Translations under genes and position numbers: made by a program | The notes under the pieces: generated by a model | What the model was told of the DNA's origin: nothing | Databases searched by the model: none | Seen by the model: the letters and a program-made list of their open reading frames with translations, nothing else | Source: Geomonas subterranea | GTDB taxonomy: Bacteria; Desulfobacterota; Desulfuromonadia; Geobacterales; Geobacteraceae | Direction of reading: 5' to 3' | NCBI RefSeq assembly: GCF_019063845.1 | Contig: NZ_CP077683.1 | Coordinates: 1,922,001 to 1,986,000 of the forward strand | DNA: 64,000 nt | In this document: positions 1-8,161 of the stretch, in pieces | How positions within the stretch are numbered: position 1 is the stretch's first letter | How the letters are laid out: each line of letters opens with the position of its first letter

Positions 1-1565
1 AAGGGGAGCCAGAAGAGACTCAGCTCCTCCTGCCCGCCGTCTCGCTTCAGGCTGACCAGCCCCTTCAGAAATTTCAGGTCCCTCTCCTTTTCGGTGTTGC
101 GGTAGGAGATGAACGGGAAGAGCTCGTAGGCGAGGTCTTCGCCGCGCCTTTCGTGCCAGAACAGGTTCCAGAGCACGCTGGAGGCGGAGTTGCCTGCCCG
201 GTCCCAGCGCCGCTGGTAGATACGCCACAGGGGCGCCCAATCCTTCTCGATCCCCTCCTTGTCCAGGATCGGCTCGATGAGCGCGGGGAAAGAGAGGGAG
301 GAAACCCCCTCGGTGCTCCTGCGGTACAAAAACAGCGGCCACATCGCGGTGCGGCGCCGCTCGTTGCCGTCCTTGGGCCAGTACTCATGGTTGTCGCGGT
401 ACAAAAAGAAGAGCACCCGGTCCTGGTCCTGCCCGAAGCTTTCCGACTTCAGCTCCTCGTGTTTGTACAGGGGCCACAGGTACCAGCTCTTCTCGCCGCC
501 GCTGAAGGTCTCGTGCGAGTAGAACGGGAGGAAGCTGTCGCTGTTTTTCTTCTCGCCGCGCACCTTGGTGATGAACGGCCAGAAGTAGTCCACCTCCTCC
601 TGCTTCCTGCCGCGGTCCTCCGTGTAGCCGAAGAAGGGCCACAGGTAGCTGCGCGAGGTCTTCTTGGGCGAATCGGTGGAGGCGTAGAGCGGGAAGATGA
701 ACTTTTTCCGCGTCGGGTTATCCGTGTTGAGCCCGGTGCTCTCCGATGTGTAAAAGGGCCAGAGCACGAACCGCTTCTCGTAGACCCCGCTCTTGTGCGA
801 CTGACCGTAGAGCGGGAAGACGTCGAACCCCGACTCGTTATCCCCGGAGGTGGTTGCGAAGAAGGGCCAGAGGTAGTGCCTGGTCGTGGTTCCTTTCTTC
901 ACGGTGCTGCCGTAAAGCGGGAACAGCACGAAATGGTATTCGTCGCGCCAGAACCGGTCGTAGATATTGCCGTAAACCGGGAAGAAGGCGTGGTAGCGGC
1001 CGTGCCGCTCAGACTCGCCCGAGATGTAGAACGGAAAGAGCATGGTCGACTTTTCCCGCTCGGGTTCCGGTTCCTGCTTGCGATAGCTCGAGGTCCTATA
1101 GAGCTGCAGTATCTCGAAATTGTCCGCCTCGGGGGTTTTTTGCTGGGTGGCGACCGGATACAGGTAGTAGGACGAGGTGGCCTCCTCCCTGGCGTAACTT
1201 GACCTGTAAAACAGCGGGCGCAGGGCGATATCCCTGTCATCCCCGTGTTTTTGGTACTTGAACAGCGGCCCGAGAATGGCGAGGTTGCTGAAGCCCTCCT
1301 TGGGGCTCTCGCGGTAGTCGATCAGGGGCCACAGGGTGAAGATGGTCCCTTTTTGCTCGCCCGCCTGCGCAGGCTTCTGCACGGCCTGCTGCACCGGCTG
1401 TGACTCAGGCTCCCGCTCGCTCTTCTGTCCGCCGGCCTGCCCGGACACCTGCTCAGGCTGCTGCAGGGACTCGGGCTTCTGCGCGGACTGGGGCTCCGCG
1501 TGGGCCGCGGAGGCCACGAACAGCAGAGCAGACAGCGCGGTTATGGACAACGTGGAACGAGTCAT
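1..1565 (-). CDS. Secreted protein with repeated W/F-P-F/L/Y motifs, 3' end outside window
   Basis: Reading leftward from an ATG at 1565 the frame is open to the window edge (about 521 codons), so the C-terminus is missing. The N-terminus is a signal peptide (MTRSTLSITALSALLFVASAAHA, cleavage after AHA), then a Gln/Glu/Pro-rich linker of about 50 residues. The rest is a series of short irregular repeats, each with a core such as LWPLI, LRPLFYR, LFPFY, FFPVYG, LFPLYG, LWPFF, IFPLY or MWPLF, followed by a polar charged stretch. The alternation of aromatic strand-like segments and polar turns suggests a beta-rich envelope or outer-membrane protein; this is inference. I recognise no named family. 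High third-position GC and the clean signal peptide support it as the real gene here over several shorter overlapping ORFs. Confidence 0.8.
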   Translation of the reverse strand, partial: MTRSTLSITALSALLFVASAAHAEPQSAQKPESLQQPEQVSGQAGGQKSEREPESQPVQQAVQKPAQAGEQKGTIFTLWPLIDYRESPKEGFSNLAILGPLFKYQKHGDDRDIALRPLFYRSSYAREEATSSYYLYPVATQQKTPEADNFEILQLYRTSSYRKQEPEPEREKSTMLFPFYISGESERHGRYHAFFPVYGNIYDRFWRDEYHFVLFPLYGSTVKKGTTTRHYLWPFFATTSGDNESGFDVFPLYGQSHKSGVYEKRFVLWPFYTSESTGLNTDNPTRKKFIFPLYASTDSPKKTSRSYLWPFFGYTEDRGRKQEEVDYFWPFITKVRGEKKNSDSFLPFYSHETFSGGEKSWYLWPLYKHEELKSESFGQDQDRVLFFLYRDNHEYWPKDGNERRRTAMWPLFLYRRSTEGVSSLSFPALIEPILDKEGIEKDWAPLWRIYQRRWDRAGNSASSVLWNLFWHERRGEDLAYELFPFISYRNTEKERDLKFLKGLVSLKRDGGQEELSLFWLP

Positions 1566-1769
1566 GAACCTCTTACAAAACATTTATATTGGGTTGGATT
1601 TTGGATAGTAACTGCTGCAAACAGGCATAGTCAATGAAAATATACTCTGCAAGGCAGGCAATACTTGATCTGGAGGGAAAGTCTCTGGAGAATCGGCCCC
1701 GTCGCAGCCTCGATATCAAGTGCCACGCGAAAGTTATGCCACTTCTTCATGGAATGTCCAGCAATGGAA

Positions 1770-1811
1770 TGAAAAACGAACGAGGCAGGAAACGTAGTCT
1801 CCTGCCTCGTT
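1770..1811 (-). terminator. Rho-independent terminator after leuD
   Basis: A 12-bp perfect stem (1779-1790 with 1800-1811) lies 32 bases past the leuD stop. On the minus strand it is followed by CGTTTTTC. It ends the leuC-leuD transcript. Confidence 0.75.
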
Positions 1812-1842
1812 GCATTCATGATTCAGGTGTTAACGGTGCGGG

Positions 1843-2370
1843 TCAGTACTTGCTGTCCGCGTAGTCAACCCAGCCGCCGGCAAGAACCAGCGCCTTGTCA
1901 AAAGGAGAGATATCGAACTGCATCGACTCCTCGCGCCCCCCCCCCTTTATGGTGAGGGTGCTGTTGGCAACGTCCACCTCGATACTGGCGTCGGCCGAGC
2001 CGGCATAGGTGAAGAGCTGGTCGATCTTCTCGGGAGAAAGCTCGATGGCGGCCATGCCGCAGTTGAACATGTTCTGGCGGAAGATCCTGGCGAAGGACTG
2101 GGCGATGACCACGTTGATGCCGTTGACCTCGAAAACCCAGGGGGCGTGTTCGCGGGAGGAGCCGCAACCGAAGTTGGCGCGGGTCACCACGGCGCCGGCG
2201 CCGTAGGTCTTGTCGCTCTTGGGGTCGAAGCCGGGGAGCTTGAGGTCCTCCAGGAGGTACGGCTTGAGGTCCTCCTTGGTGATCTCGGTCAGGTACTTGG
2301 CCGGGATGATCTCGTCGGTGTTTATGTCGCTACGGTCCAGGAAAAGGGCCGGGCCGCCAAATGTTTTCAT
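1843..2370 (-). CDS. leuD: 3-isopropylmalate dehydratase small subunit
   Basis: The small (swivel-domain) subunit of isopropylmalate isomerase. With LeuC it converts 2-isopropylmalate to 3-isopropylmalate in leucine synthesis, in the cytoplasm. The 175-residue product begins MKTFGGPALFLDRSDINTDEI and carries the family signature NFGCGSSREHAPW near residues 67-79, which closes over the substrate. Length fits the short archaeal/deltaproteobacterial LeuD form (about 165-175 aa), not the 200-aa enterobacterial form. It lies downstream of leuC in the same orientation, separated by 134 bases that hold a repeat-rich spacer, and is followed by a strong terminator. Homoaconitase-type small subunits look alike, but pairing with leuC and the leucine gene context favour LeuD. 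Confidence 0.9.
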   Translation of the reverse strand: MKTFGGPALFLDRSDINTDEIIPAKYLTEITKEDLKPYLLEDLKLPGFDPKSDKTYGAGAVVTRANFGCGSSREHAPWVFEVNGINVVIAQSFARIFRQNMFNCGMAAIELSPEKIDQLFTYAGSADASIEVDVANSTLTIKGGGREESMQFDISPFDKALVLAGGWVDYADSKY

Positions 2371-2429
2371 ATCGGTCTCCTAGTCTAGCGGGGAACTGCC
2401 CGCTCAATGTGGTCGTGTTCAGCCTTGTG

Positions 2430-2504
2430 TCGTCAATTATCAATTGTCATCGATTGAGCGGTTCGGCTTCACCGCCAATTGTCAGTTATCAATTGTCAAT
2501 TGCC
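2430..2504. repeat. AATTGTCA/AATTATCA repeats in the leuD-leuC spacer
   Basis: The 134-base spacer between leuC and leuD contains several near-identical copies of ATCAATTGTCA and related forms around 2434-2503, an AT-rich patch unlike the flanking genes. AATTGTCA-type short repeats recur as direct and inverted copies. No function is evident; it may be an intergenic repeat remnant. Confidence 0.4.
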
Positions 2505-3788
2505 TTACAGGTACTTGCGCGGGTCGGCGAGCTTCCCCTCGATGGCGGAGGCGGCGGCGGTCGCCGGCGACAGGAGATGGACCATCCCCCCCTTGCCCAT
2601 CCGCCCCATGAAGTTGCGGTTGGTGGTGGAGGCGCAGACCTCCCCCTCGGCCAGGACGCCGTTGCTCATCCCCAGGCAGGCGCCGCAGGTCGGGTTGGTG
2701 ACGCAGAAGCCGGCGTCCATGAAGATCTGGATCAGCCCCTCGGCAACCGCGTCCTTGTAGATCTGCGGGGTGGCCGGGGAGAGGATGCCGCGCACGGTCG
2801 GGGCGATCTTCTTTCCCTTCAGGATCTGGGCTGCGACCCTCAGGTCCTCGAGGCGGCCGTTGGTGCAGGAACCGAGGTAGACCTGGTCAACCGGCTGGCC
2901 GGCCATCTCGTCGATGCTCTTCACCTGGTCCGGCTTGTACCCGAAGGTGCAGAGCGGGGTCAGGGTGGAGAGGTCGAGGTCGATCACCTTGTCGTACTCG
3001 GCGTCGGCATCGGAAGCCCACTTGCTGTACTCGGCGACGGCCGCTTCCTTGGAGGCGAAGGAGTCGGAGATGAAGGGCCAGAGGTAGTCGACGGTGACGC
3101 GGTCGGGGGCGCAGATGCCGGAGGTCCCCCCCGCCTCGATGGCCATGTTGCACAGGGTCATCCTGGACTCCATGGTCATGGCGTCGACGATGGGGCCGCC
3201 GAATTCGATGACCCGGTCGGTGGCGCCGTTCACGGTGAGTTCGCCGATGACGCGCAGGATGGCGTCCTTGGCGTACACCCCTTTGGGGAGGGTGCCGTTG
3301 AGGTTGATCCTGATGGTCTTGGGCTCGCGGAATGCGCAGACCCCCTTCAGGATCCCCACCTCGAGGTCGGTGGTGCCGACGCCGGCGGCAAAGGCGCCGA
3401 AGGCGCCGTGGGTGCAGGTGTGCGAGTCGCCCATGATCACGGTGTTGCCGGGACGGATGAAGCCCTTCTCCGGGAAGAGGGCGTGGCAGACGCCGTTGGC
3501 GCCGATGTCGAAGAAGTCCTTGATGTCGTGGCGCCGCGCCCAGTCCCTGAGCATTTTCGCCTGCGTGGCGGTCTTGGAGTCCTTGCTGGGGGTCACGTGA
3601 TCGATAACCGCTTTGATCTTGGTGTTGTCGAAGACCCGGTCCTTGCCGCGCGCCATGAGGTCGGCGATGGCGATCGGAGTGGTGATCTCATGGCACATAA
3701 CCACGTCGATGCCGAGGACTTTGGTTCCTGCAAAAGGCTCATCAACCAGATGGGCCGCGAATATCTTTTGAGCCGTAGTCATACCCAT
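2505..3788 (-). CDS. leuC: 3-isopropylmalate dehydratase large subunit
   Basis: Catalytic 4Fe-4S subunit of isopropylmalate isomerase (leucine pathway). The product is up to 427 residues. Features seen: HxT-type core motif GDSHTCTHGAFGAFAAGVGTTD near residues 120-141, iron-sulfur cysteines in YLGSCTNGR and in PTCGACLG near the C-terminus. The length matches the 420-residue archaeal-type LeuC (HACN/LeuC group) and pairs with the short LeuD downstream. The upstream ATG at 3788 and a second in-frame ATG two codons later are both possible; a purine-rich AAAGGAAG lies about 10 bases ahead of the first. Divergent from the LOG-family gene at 3949, sharing a 160-base AT-rich intergenic region. Confidence 0.92.
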   Translation of the reverse strand: MGMTTAQKIFAAHLVDEPFAGTKVLGIDVVMCHEITTPIAIADLMARGKDRVFDNTKIKAVIDHVTPSKDSKTATQAKMLRDWARRHDIKDFFDIGANGVCHALFPEKGFIRPGNTVIMGDSHTCTHGAFGAFAAGVGTTDLEVGILKGVCAFREPKTIRINLNGTLPKGVYAKDAILRVIGELTVNGATDRVIEFGGPIVDAMTMESRMTLCNMAIEAGGTSGICAPDRVTVDYLWPFISDSFASKEAAVAEYSKWASDADAEYDKVIDLDLSTLTPLCTFGYKPDQVKSIDEMAGQPVDQVYLGSCTNGRLEDLRVAAQILKGKKIAPTVRGILSPATPQIYKDAVAEGLIQIFMDAGFCVTNPTCGACLGMSNGVLAEGEVCASTTNRNFMGRMGKGGMVHLLSPATAAASAIEGKLADPRKYL

Positions 3789-3891
3789 AAATTGCGCTTC
3801 CTTTTAAAGGTGGATTGGTTTTTCACAGGTGCCAAGATAATAAAATAACAGCAACAAATCAAACTAATAATTGTTCAATGTTATTAAACAT

Positions 3892-3919
3892 TTGCCTGTG
3901 GATATACCCGTGCTATAAT
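3892..3919 (+). promoter_or_regulatory. Sigma70-type promoter for the LOG-family gene
   Basis: TTGCCT (3892-3897), 16-base spacer, TATAAT (3914-3919). The start codon follows 30 bases later. Confidence 0.6.
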
Positions 3920-3948
3920 GGCCCCCTCAATCCAACAGGGAGCCTCGT

Positions 3949-4977
3949 ATGCAACTTCGTTTCAACAGGACAAACAATGAAATCGACCGGATGATCGATG
4001 ATCTGATGGAGAAGGCGGGGGGGATACATCATCCCGAGCAGACACGCGAGATGATCGTTGCCGCGCTCAAGGCGGGGCAGGACACCAGCTATCTGGCGGA
4101 TCTGAAGCTTTTGAGCAACACCATGAAGGAGATGCGTTACACCACCACGGTGTTCGCGCCCTACCGCCAGAAGAAGAAGGTCACCATCTTCGGCTCGGCG
4201 CGCACCCTTCCGGAAGAGGAGATGTACAAGAAGTGCATCGCCTTCAGCCGCCTGCTGGCGGACAAGGGATACATGATCATCACCGGCGGTGGCGGCGGGA
4301 TCATGCAGGCCGGCAACGAAGGGGCCGGCAGCGAGGCATCCTTCGCCGCCAACATAAAGCTCCCCTTCGAGCAGAGCGCTAACCCGATCATGCTCAAGAA
4401 CCCGAGGCTGATCACCTACAAGTACTTCTTCAACCGCAAAGTCGCCTTCGTAAAGGAATCCGACGCCATCGCGGTTTTCCCGGGAGGGTTCGGCACGCTG
4501 GACGAGGCGATGGAGGTCTTCACACTAGTGCAGACGGGGAAGACTTCACCCAAACCGCTGGTTCTGGTGGACAACGAGGAAGGGTACTGGGAGCAGTTCT
4601 TCCGCTTCATCAAGGAAAGACTGCTGGTTATGGGGTTCATCTCGGCCGAGGACTTCTCCATCTTCACCGTCACCAAGAGCTACGAGGAGGCGGTCCAGGT
4701 CATCGACGAATTCTACACCAACTATCATTCTATTCGCTTCGTGAACGGCGAGCTCATCATCCGGCTCACCAAGGTTCTCATGCAGGAGCAGATCGAAATG
4801 CTGGAGAACGAATTCCCGGAATTGAGATTAGAAGGGAGCCGCATCGAGCTCATTAGTGCACGCCCGGAGGAGGCCGACGAGCCGGATCTGCTTGATTTGC
4901 CGCGCATCGCCTTCCGCTTCCACCATCAGCACTACGGGCTGCTCATAGCCTTCATTAGGCGGTTAAACACCTTTTAG
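3949..4977 (+). CDS. LOG-family nucleotide 5'-monophosphate nucleosidase (PpnN-like)
   Basis: Rossmann-fold protein of the LOG (lonely guy)/TIGR00730-like superfamily, members of which hydrolyse the N-glycosidic bond of nucleoside monophosphates and are often misannotated as lysine decarboxylase. The 342-residue product has an N-terminal helical extension of about 75 residues, then VTIFGSAR, a glycine loop ITGGGGGIMQAGNEGA (near 111-126) and the family signature PGGFGTLDE (178-186). A C-terminal region of about 90 residues follows the catalytic core, so it is longer than stand-alone LOG proteins (about 190 aa) and closer in plan to PpnN. SD AGGGAGCC lies upstream of the ATG. Monocistronic by appearance. 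Activity on a particular nucleotide is not shown by sequence. Confidence 0.82.
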   Translation: MQLRFNRTNNEIDRMIDDLMEKAGGIHHPEQTREMIVAALKAGQDTSYLADLKLLSNTMKEMRYTTTVFAPYRQKKKVTIFGSARTLPEEEMYKKCIAFSRLLADKGYMIITGGGGGIMQAGNEGAGSEASFAANIKLPFEQSANPIMLKNPRLITYKYFFNRKVAFVKESDAIAVFPGGFGTLDEAMEVFTLVQTGKTSPKPLVLVDNEEGYWEQFFRFIKERLLVMGFISAEDFSIFTVTKSYEEAVQVIDEFYTNYHSIRFVNGELIIRLTKVLMQEQIEMLENEFPELRLEGSRIELISARPEEADEPDLLDLPRIAFRFHHQHYGLLIAFIRRLNTF

Positions 4978-5015
4978 GAGAGGCCGTTAGAAAAAAGTGT
5001 TTTGTAAATATTTTC

Positions 5016-5044
5016 TTGACAAGGTTATTACACGATGTTAATTT
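5016..5044 (+). promoter_or_regulatory. Strong promoter of the cold shock gene
   Basis: TTGACA (5016-5021), 17-base spacer, TAATTT (5039-5044). Transcription would start near 5051, giving a leader of roughly 145 nt before the csp ATG at 5198, as is usual for cspA-type mRNAs that fold as temperature sensors. Confidence 0.65.
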
Positions 5045-5197
5045 TTATTCCAGCAGCTAGTTCTGGAAGTTTGCCGCGCCGAAAAGCCAAAGGGTTACCG
5101 CCACTTTGAGCCATTTCCAGCCCAAGAACCTTCCGGAAATTGCAGCATCAAACGTAGATCCGGCAGAGTTCCGGAGGTTAGAAAAGGAGGCAGGAAA

Positions 5198-5401
5198 ATG
5201 GCACAGGGCAAAGTTAAATGGTTCAACGACGCGAAAGGATTCGGCTTCATCGAGCAGGAGAACGGCGAGGACGTGTTCGTGCACTTCTCCGCGATCACCG
5301 GGGAAGGCTTCAAGTCCCTGGCTGAAGGGGAGGCTGTCTCCTTTGACGTGACCAACGGTCCGAAAGGTCTGCAGGCTGCAAACGTCAAGAAGATTGGCTA
5401 A
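5198..5401 (+). CDS. Cold shock domain protein (CspA family)
   Basis: A 67-residue single-OB-fold RNA/ssDNA chaperone. RNP1 (KGFGFI, near residues 13-18) and RNP2 (DVFVHF, near 26-31) are intact, and the start [18 protein letters not shown] is typical of the family. Such proteins melt mRNA secondary structure and act as antiterminators. SD AAAGGAGG sits just upstream of the ATG. A strong promoter about 150 bases upstream and a terminator 25 bases downstream make this a single-gene unit with a long 5' leader. Whether it is cold-induced cannot be told from sequence. Confidence 0.95.
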   Translation: MAQGKVKWFNDAKGFGFIEQENGEDVFVHFSAITGEGFKSLAEGEAVSFDVTNGPKGLQAANVKKIG

Positions 5402-5420
5402 GCGTTAGCCTCGAGCGTCA

Positions 5421-5458
5421 AAAAAGGCCCCGCCGGGATTCCGGCGGGGCCTTTTTTT
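5421..5458 (+). terminator. Rho-independent terminator after csp
   Basis: An 11-bp perfect GC-rich stem (5426-5436 with 5441-5451), loop GATT, followed by seven Ts. The preceding A run makes it usable on both strands. Confidence 0.9.
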
Positions 5459-5534
5459 GTCGTCACACCCGACACTCAGGTAAACTCTATTGCCTTGCAC
5501 GAGGCGCACGATGCCCCCCCGCTGCGCACACAAG

Positions 5535-5625
5535 ACCTGTAGGGGGAATAATCATTCGCCCGCTTCTTCACAATAACAACACACCACCTGCCCCACGCCC
5601 TTCGGGAGAGGGGCAGGGGTGAGGG
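5535..5625. repeat. Intergenic repeat: GAATAATCATTCGCCC and CCCTTCGGGAGAGGGG elements
   Basis: Two short elements occur here and recur elsewhere in the window: an AATAATCATTCGCCC palindrome-like piece (also at about 29715 and 36480-36533) and a (G/C)-rich 'cccttcgggagaggggcaggggtgaggg' type piece (also near 18795, 29685, 31475, 33640, 37672). They are confined to intergenic DNA or gene ends. Confidence 0.6.
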
Positions 5626-5630
5626 CGGAG

Positions 5631-7493
5631 TCAGGCCGCGGCAGCCTCCCGCGCCCTCCCCTTCAGGTAAAGTGCGCCCCAACGCAGAGAAGCCACCAGC
5701 ACCAACAGTAGCAGCGCCAGTGCCGCCGCCGGATGTTCGACCGCCAGGATCAGCGGCAACAGCAGGCAGCGCACCCCCCCCTTCATCCACTCGTGCCGTG
5801 CGATCACGTCGGCGATCGGCGGGCTGAGCCGGTAGTACGCCGCCACGAAGAGCCGGCCCGGAGCGTTGGTCATGAGGTAGTGGTCGCGAAAGGCCCGAAG
5901 CTCGGCGACCTTCGGGTGCAGGTAGCTCCCGTATGCCGCCGTCGCGATGAAGCACCCTCCCCCGCCGCCTCCGCCGCTGGCAGTGCTTCCGCCAGTGTTT
6001 CCGCCAGTGTTGACGTTCGGTTCGGTGGTAGTCGAGGTACTGCCGTCGGTGCTGAAACTCACCTGATGCCCGTCAACGTTGGTGGTATTGGCAAGCACCA
6101 CTACCACCTCGTCGGTCGCTGGGTTGAGGGAACCGAAGCCGGTGACCGTGTAGGAAGCACCACCGTCATTGGCTGCAACCTCGCTGATAACGCCGCCTGA
6201 CTTTTTCAGCACCGACACCTGTGCACCGGTTGTTTTGGTGAAAGTAAGGAGAAGATTCGTCACGCCGGCCGACGGGACGAACCGGTAAAAGGCGAAGGTA
6301 TAATGCGGCATCGTGACTACGTGGGAAGGGACCGGGTAGCTCCAATAGCTGGCAGCGATGCTGGCGGCCGGAATCCTGTTGAGGTCGGCAACATGGCTTG
6401 ACCAGTTCCTGGCATAAACCTTCTTGGCAAAGCCCAGGAAGTCTGCGGCCAGGGAACTGCCGTACGAGTTCACCAGCACCGAATCGATCACCGGCGGCAT
6501 CTGCAGGTCACCGGCGGAGGTCTTCGGGCTGCTGGTTGGAGAGAGGGTACCGAGTTTTTCCCAGATCGAGCGGACCACCGAGGTGTTCTGGGTGTCGTGC
6601 TGTTCCGCCAGGTGACGGTTGAATATCCAGCGGCCGTACTCGGAGCCGCCGTTGAGAGCTGCATTGAGCGAAATGGTGGAGCCAAGCGGCACATAGTCGG
6701 TGAGGTAGCTGTAGCACTGGTTGACGCCATCGTAGACCTGGTCTTCCATCCAGGTGGAGGTGGCCTCGCCGTACCAGATGTCGAAGTAATAGTTATAGCC
6801 GAACTGGATGGCGTGGTGGAATTCGTGAGCCGCCGTTATCTGAAGCATCTGGTCCGCAGTGTAGAGACCGTTGACGGTGAACATAGAGTCACTGAACGCC
6901 TTGTCGATCTGTATGTAACTTCCGACAGAGACAGCCGGCGCAGTAGGAACCCGGTCTTCAGAGGTAAACCCGTAGGCTTGCTGCGTGGTGAGGTCCTGAA
7001 GGTAGACGTCGTATTTCGATGTTACCGGGGGAGGACGGTATCCCATGGTGGTGACCTCGGCGGCGTAGACCTCCTCGAACACCGCCGCGACCCGCTCCAC
7101 ATGGTCAGGCACGCTGTCGGCATCGAGGTCGGTGAGGTCGGGAGCGTCGGCGCCTGTAGTGGTGTAGTGGACGGTAAAGTGCGCCGAACTGTAGCTCGGA
7201 GAGGACGTGGGGGATGACTGCCCCGACAGCGTCGGCCTTCCGACGTACTTGGCCAGCGTCTTCTGAGTTGCCGGCTGCAGGGAAATGAAGTCGCGCTTCA
7301 AGTTACGGTACAAATCAGTGCGGCAGCGTTCGGCGTGATAGCTCTGAACGCCAAACACGCTCTGCAGGGCCTTGGTCAGTTGGGCCTGCTGCCCGAACTT
7401 CGACAAGTAATAATCATCCAGCGACGAGGCGGAAACGACCGCCGGGAAGAGCAGTGCTAAGAAGAGTAACCCAACAGAGCCAAGTTTTGCCAC
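5631..7493 (-). CDS. Secreted zinc metalloprotease-like protein with CFI-box C-terminal domain
   Basis: A 620-residue exported protein starting at GTG 7493, which overlaps the last base of the upstream gene's TAG, so translation is probably coupled. Signal peptide at 1-22. The central region carries the zincin motif HEFHH (223-227) followed by WYGEATSTWMED, which could supply the third zinc ligand or catalytic Glu; this resembles the MXAN_6640-type putative metalloprotease family. After a beta-sandwich-like stretch and a Thr/Ser/Gly linker with seven glycines comes CFIATAAYGS at 514-523, the hallmark of the CFI-box C-terminal domain. A hydrophobic segment near the end (about 575-600) and a basic tail follow. 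That tail resembles a sorting/anchoring signal. Protease activity and substrate are inferred only. Confidence 0.75.
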   Translation of the reverse strand: MAKLGSVGLLFLALLFPAVVSASSLDDYYLSKFGQQAQLTKALQSVFGVQSYHAERCRTDLYRNLKRDFISLQPATQKTLAKYVGRPTLSGQSSPTSSPSYSSAHFTVHYTTTGADAPDLTDLDADSVPDHVERVAAVFEEVYAAEVTTMGYRPPPVTSKYDVYLQDLTTQQAYGFTSEDRVPTAPAVSVGSYIQIDKAFSDSMFTVNGLYTADQMLQITAAHEFHHAIQFGYNYYFDIWYGEATSTWMEDQVYDGVNQCYSYLTDYVPLGSTISLNAALNGGSEYGRWIFNRHLAEQHDTQNTSVVRSIWEKLGTLSPTSSPKTSAGDLQMPPVIDSVLVNSYGSSLAADFLGFAKKVYARNWSSHVADLNRIPAASIAASYWSYPVPSHVVTMPHYTFAFYRFVPSAGVTNLLLTFTKTTGAQVSVLKKSGGVISEVAANDGGASYTVTGFGSLNPATDEVVVVLANTTNVDGHQVSFSTDGSTSTTTEPNVNTGGNTGGSTASGGGGGGGCFIATAAYGSYLHPKVAELRAFRDHYLMTNAPGRLFVAAYYRLSPPIADVIARHEWMKGGVRCLLLPLILAVEHPAAALALLLLVLVASLRWGALYLKGRAREAAAA

Positions 7494-8008
7494 TAGTCCA
7501 CCATCCTTTTCCCCACGCGCAGTGGGATGAAACTTGTTTTGCCGTTTTCCACCTTCACCTCGACCCGCTGGTTACCGACCTGGTAGCTGCCGGCGGGGAG
7601 CTCCGTCACAAAGTAACCGTCACCGTCGGTTTGTGCCGCTGCCGCCGGTTTCCCGCCAACCAGGATGGGAACCTCGAGCATCGGAACAGGGTGGTACCCC
7701 CCTGCCGGTTTCAGCTTTCCGCCGTAAGACTGCACGTAGCAGACGCCAACCAGGGCCCCCGCACCGTCGGGCAGTTTTGCTTCCCTGATGCGCTCTTCCT
7801 TGGTTTCGACCACCGGAAGGAAACCTTCCCGCACTGCGACAAAGGGCGACAGCGGTGCAGGCTTACCGGCTACGAAAGCGGAACCGTCGAAGTGAAACAA
7901 GGCCCACAGCTCCGCCGGTTTCTTGGCGAAGGCGTGCACTGTCAGAGAGGTCAGGGCTAAAGTCAGAGCGACAAGGCAAAAGCGGATCCCGCTGGACATG
8001 GTTGTCAC
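7493..8008 (-). CDS. Secreted protein of unknown function, upstream partner of the metalloprotease
   Basis: 171 residues with a clear signal peptide (hydrophobic FCLVALTLALTSLTVHA, cleavage after VHA). The mature part includes a stretch from about residue 95 that reads like a carboxypeptidase-regulatory/B-type beta-sandwich (PILVGGKPAAAAQTDGDGYFVTELPAGSYQV), a fold common in periplasmic and surface proteins. Its stop codon shares a base with the GTG start of the metalloprotease gene, so the two are almost certainly made together; it could be a chaperone, inhibitor or surface partner of the protease. I recognise no named family over the full length. Confidence 0.7.
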   Translation of the reverse strand: MTTMSSGIRFCLVALTLALTSLTVHAFAKKPAELWALFHFDGSAFVAGKPAPLSPFVAVREGFLPVVETKEERIREAKLPDGAGALVGVCYVQSYGGKLKPAGGYHPVPMLEVPILVGGKPAAAAQTDGDGYFVTELPAGSYQVGNQRVEVKVENGKTSFIPLRVGKRMVD

Positions 8009-8161
8009 CTGTAATGGATCGGATGGTGAGGCAAAAGATTTAGAGAAATGAAGATTAACATTTCACAGCAGGAAAAACAATTACAGTAAAACGTAAAGAA
8101 GAAATGTAATTGGGGAGGTTTCCTCTCAGGAGGCACGCAGAAAAGCGGGCCTCCTCAGGGT

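Noticed and set aside
153-1202. Long plus-strand open frame opposite the W/F-P-F repeat gene
   Set aside because: The opposite strand has a signal peptide, coherent repeats and an open frame through the window edge; the plus-strand product is low-complexity Val/Leu/Arg/Glu typical of an antisense shadow in high-GC DNA.
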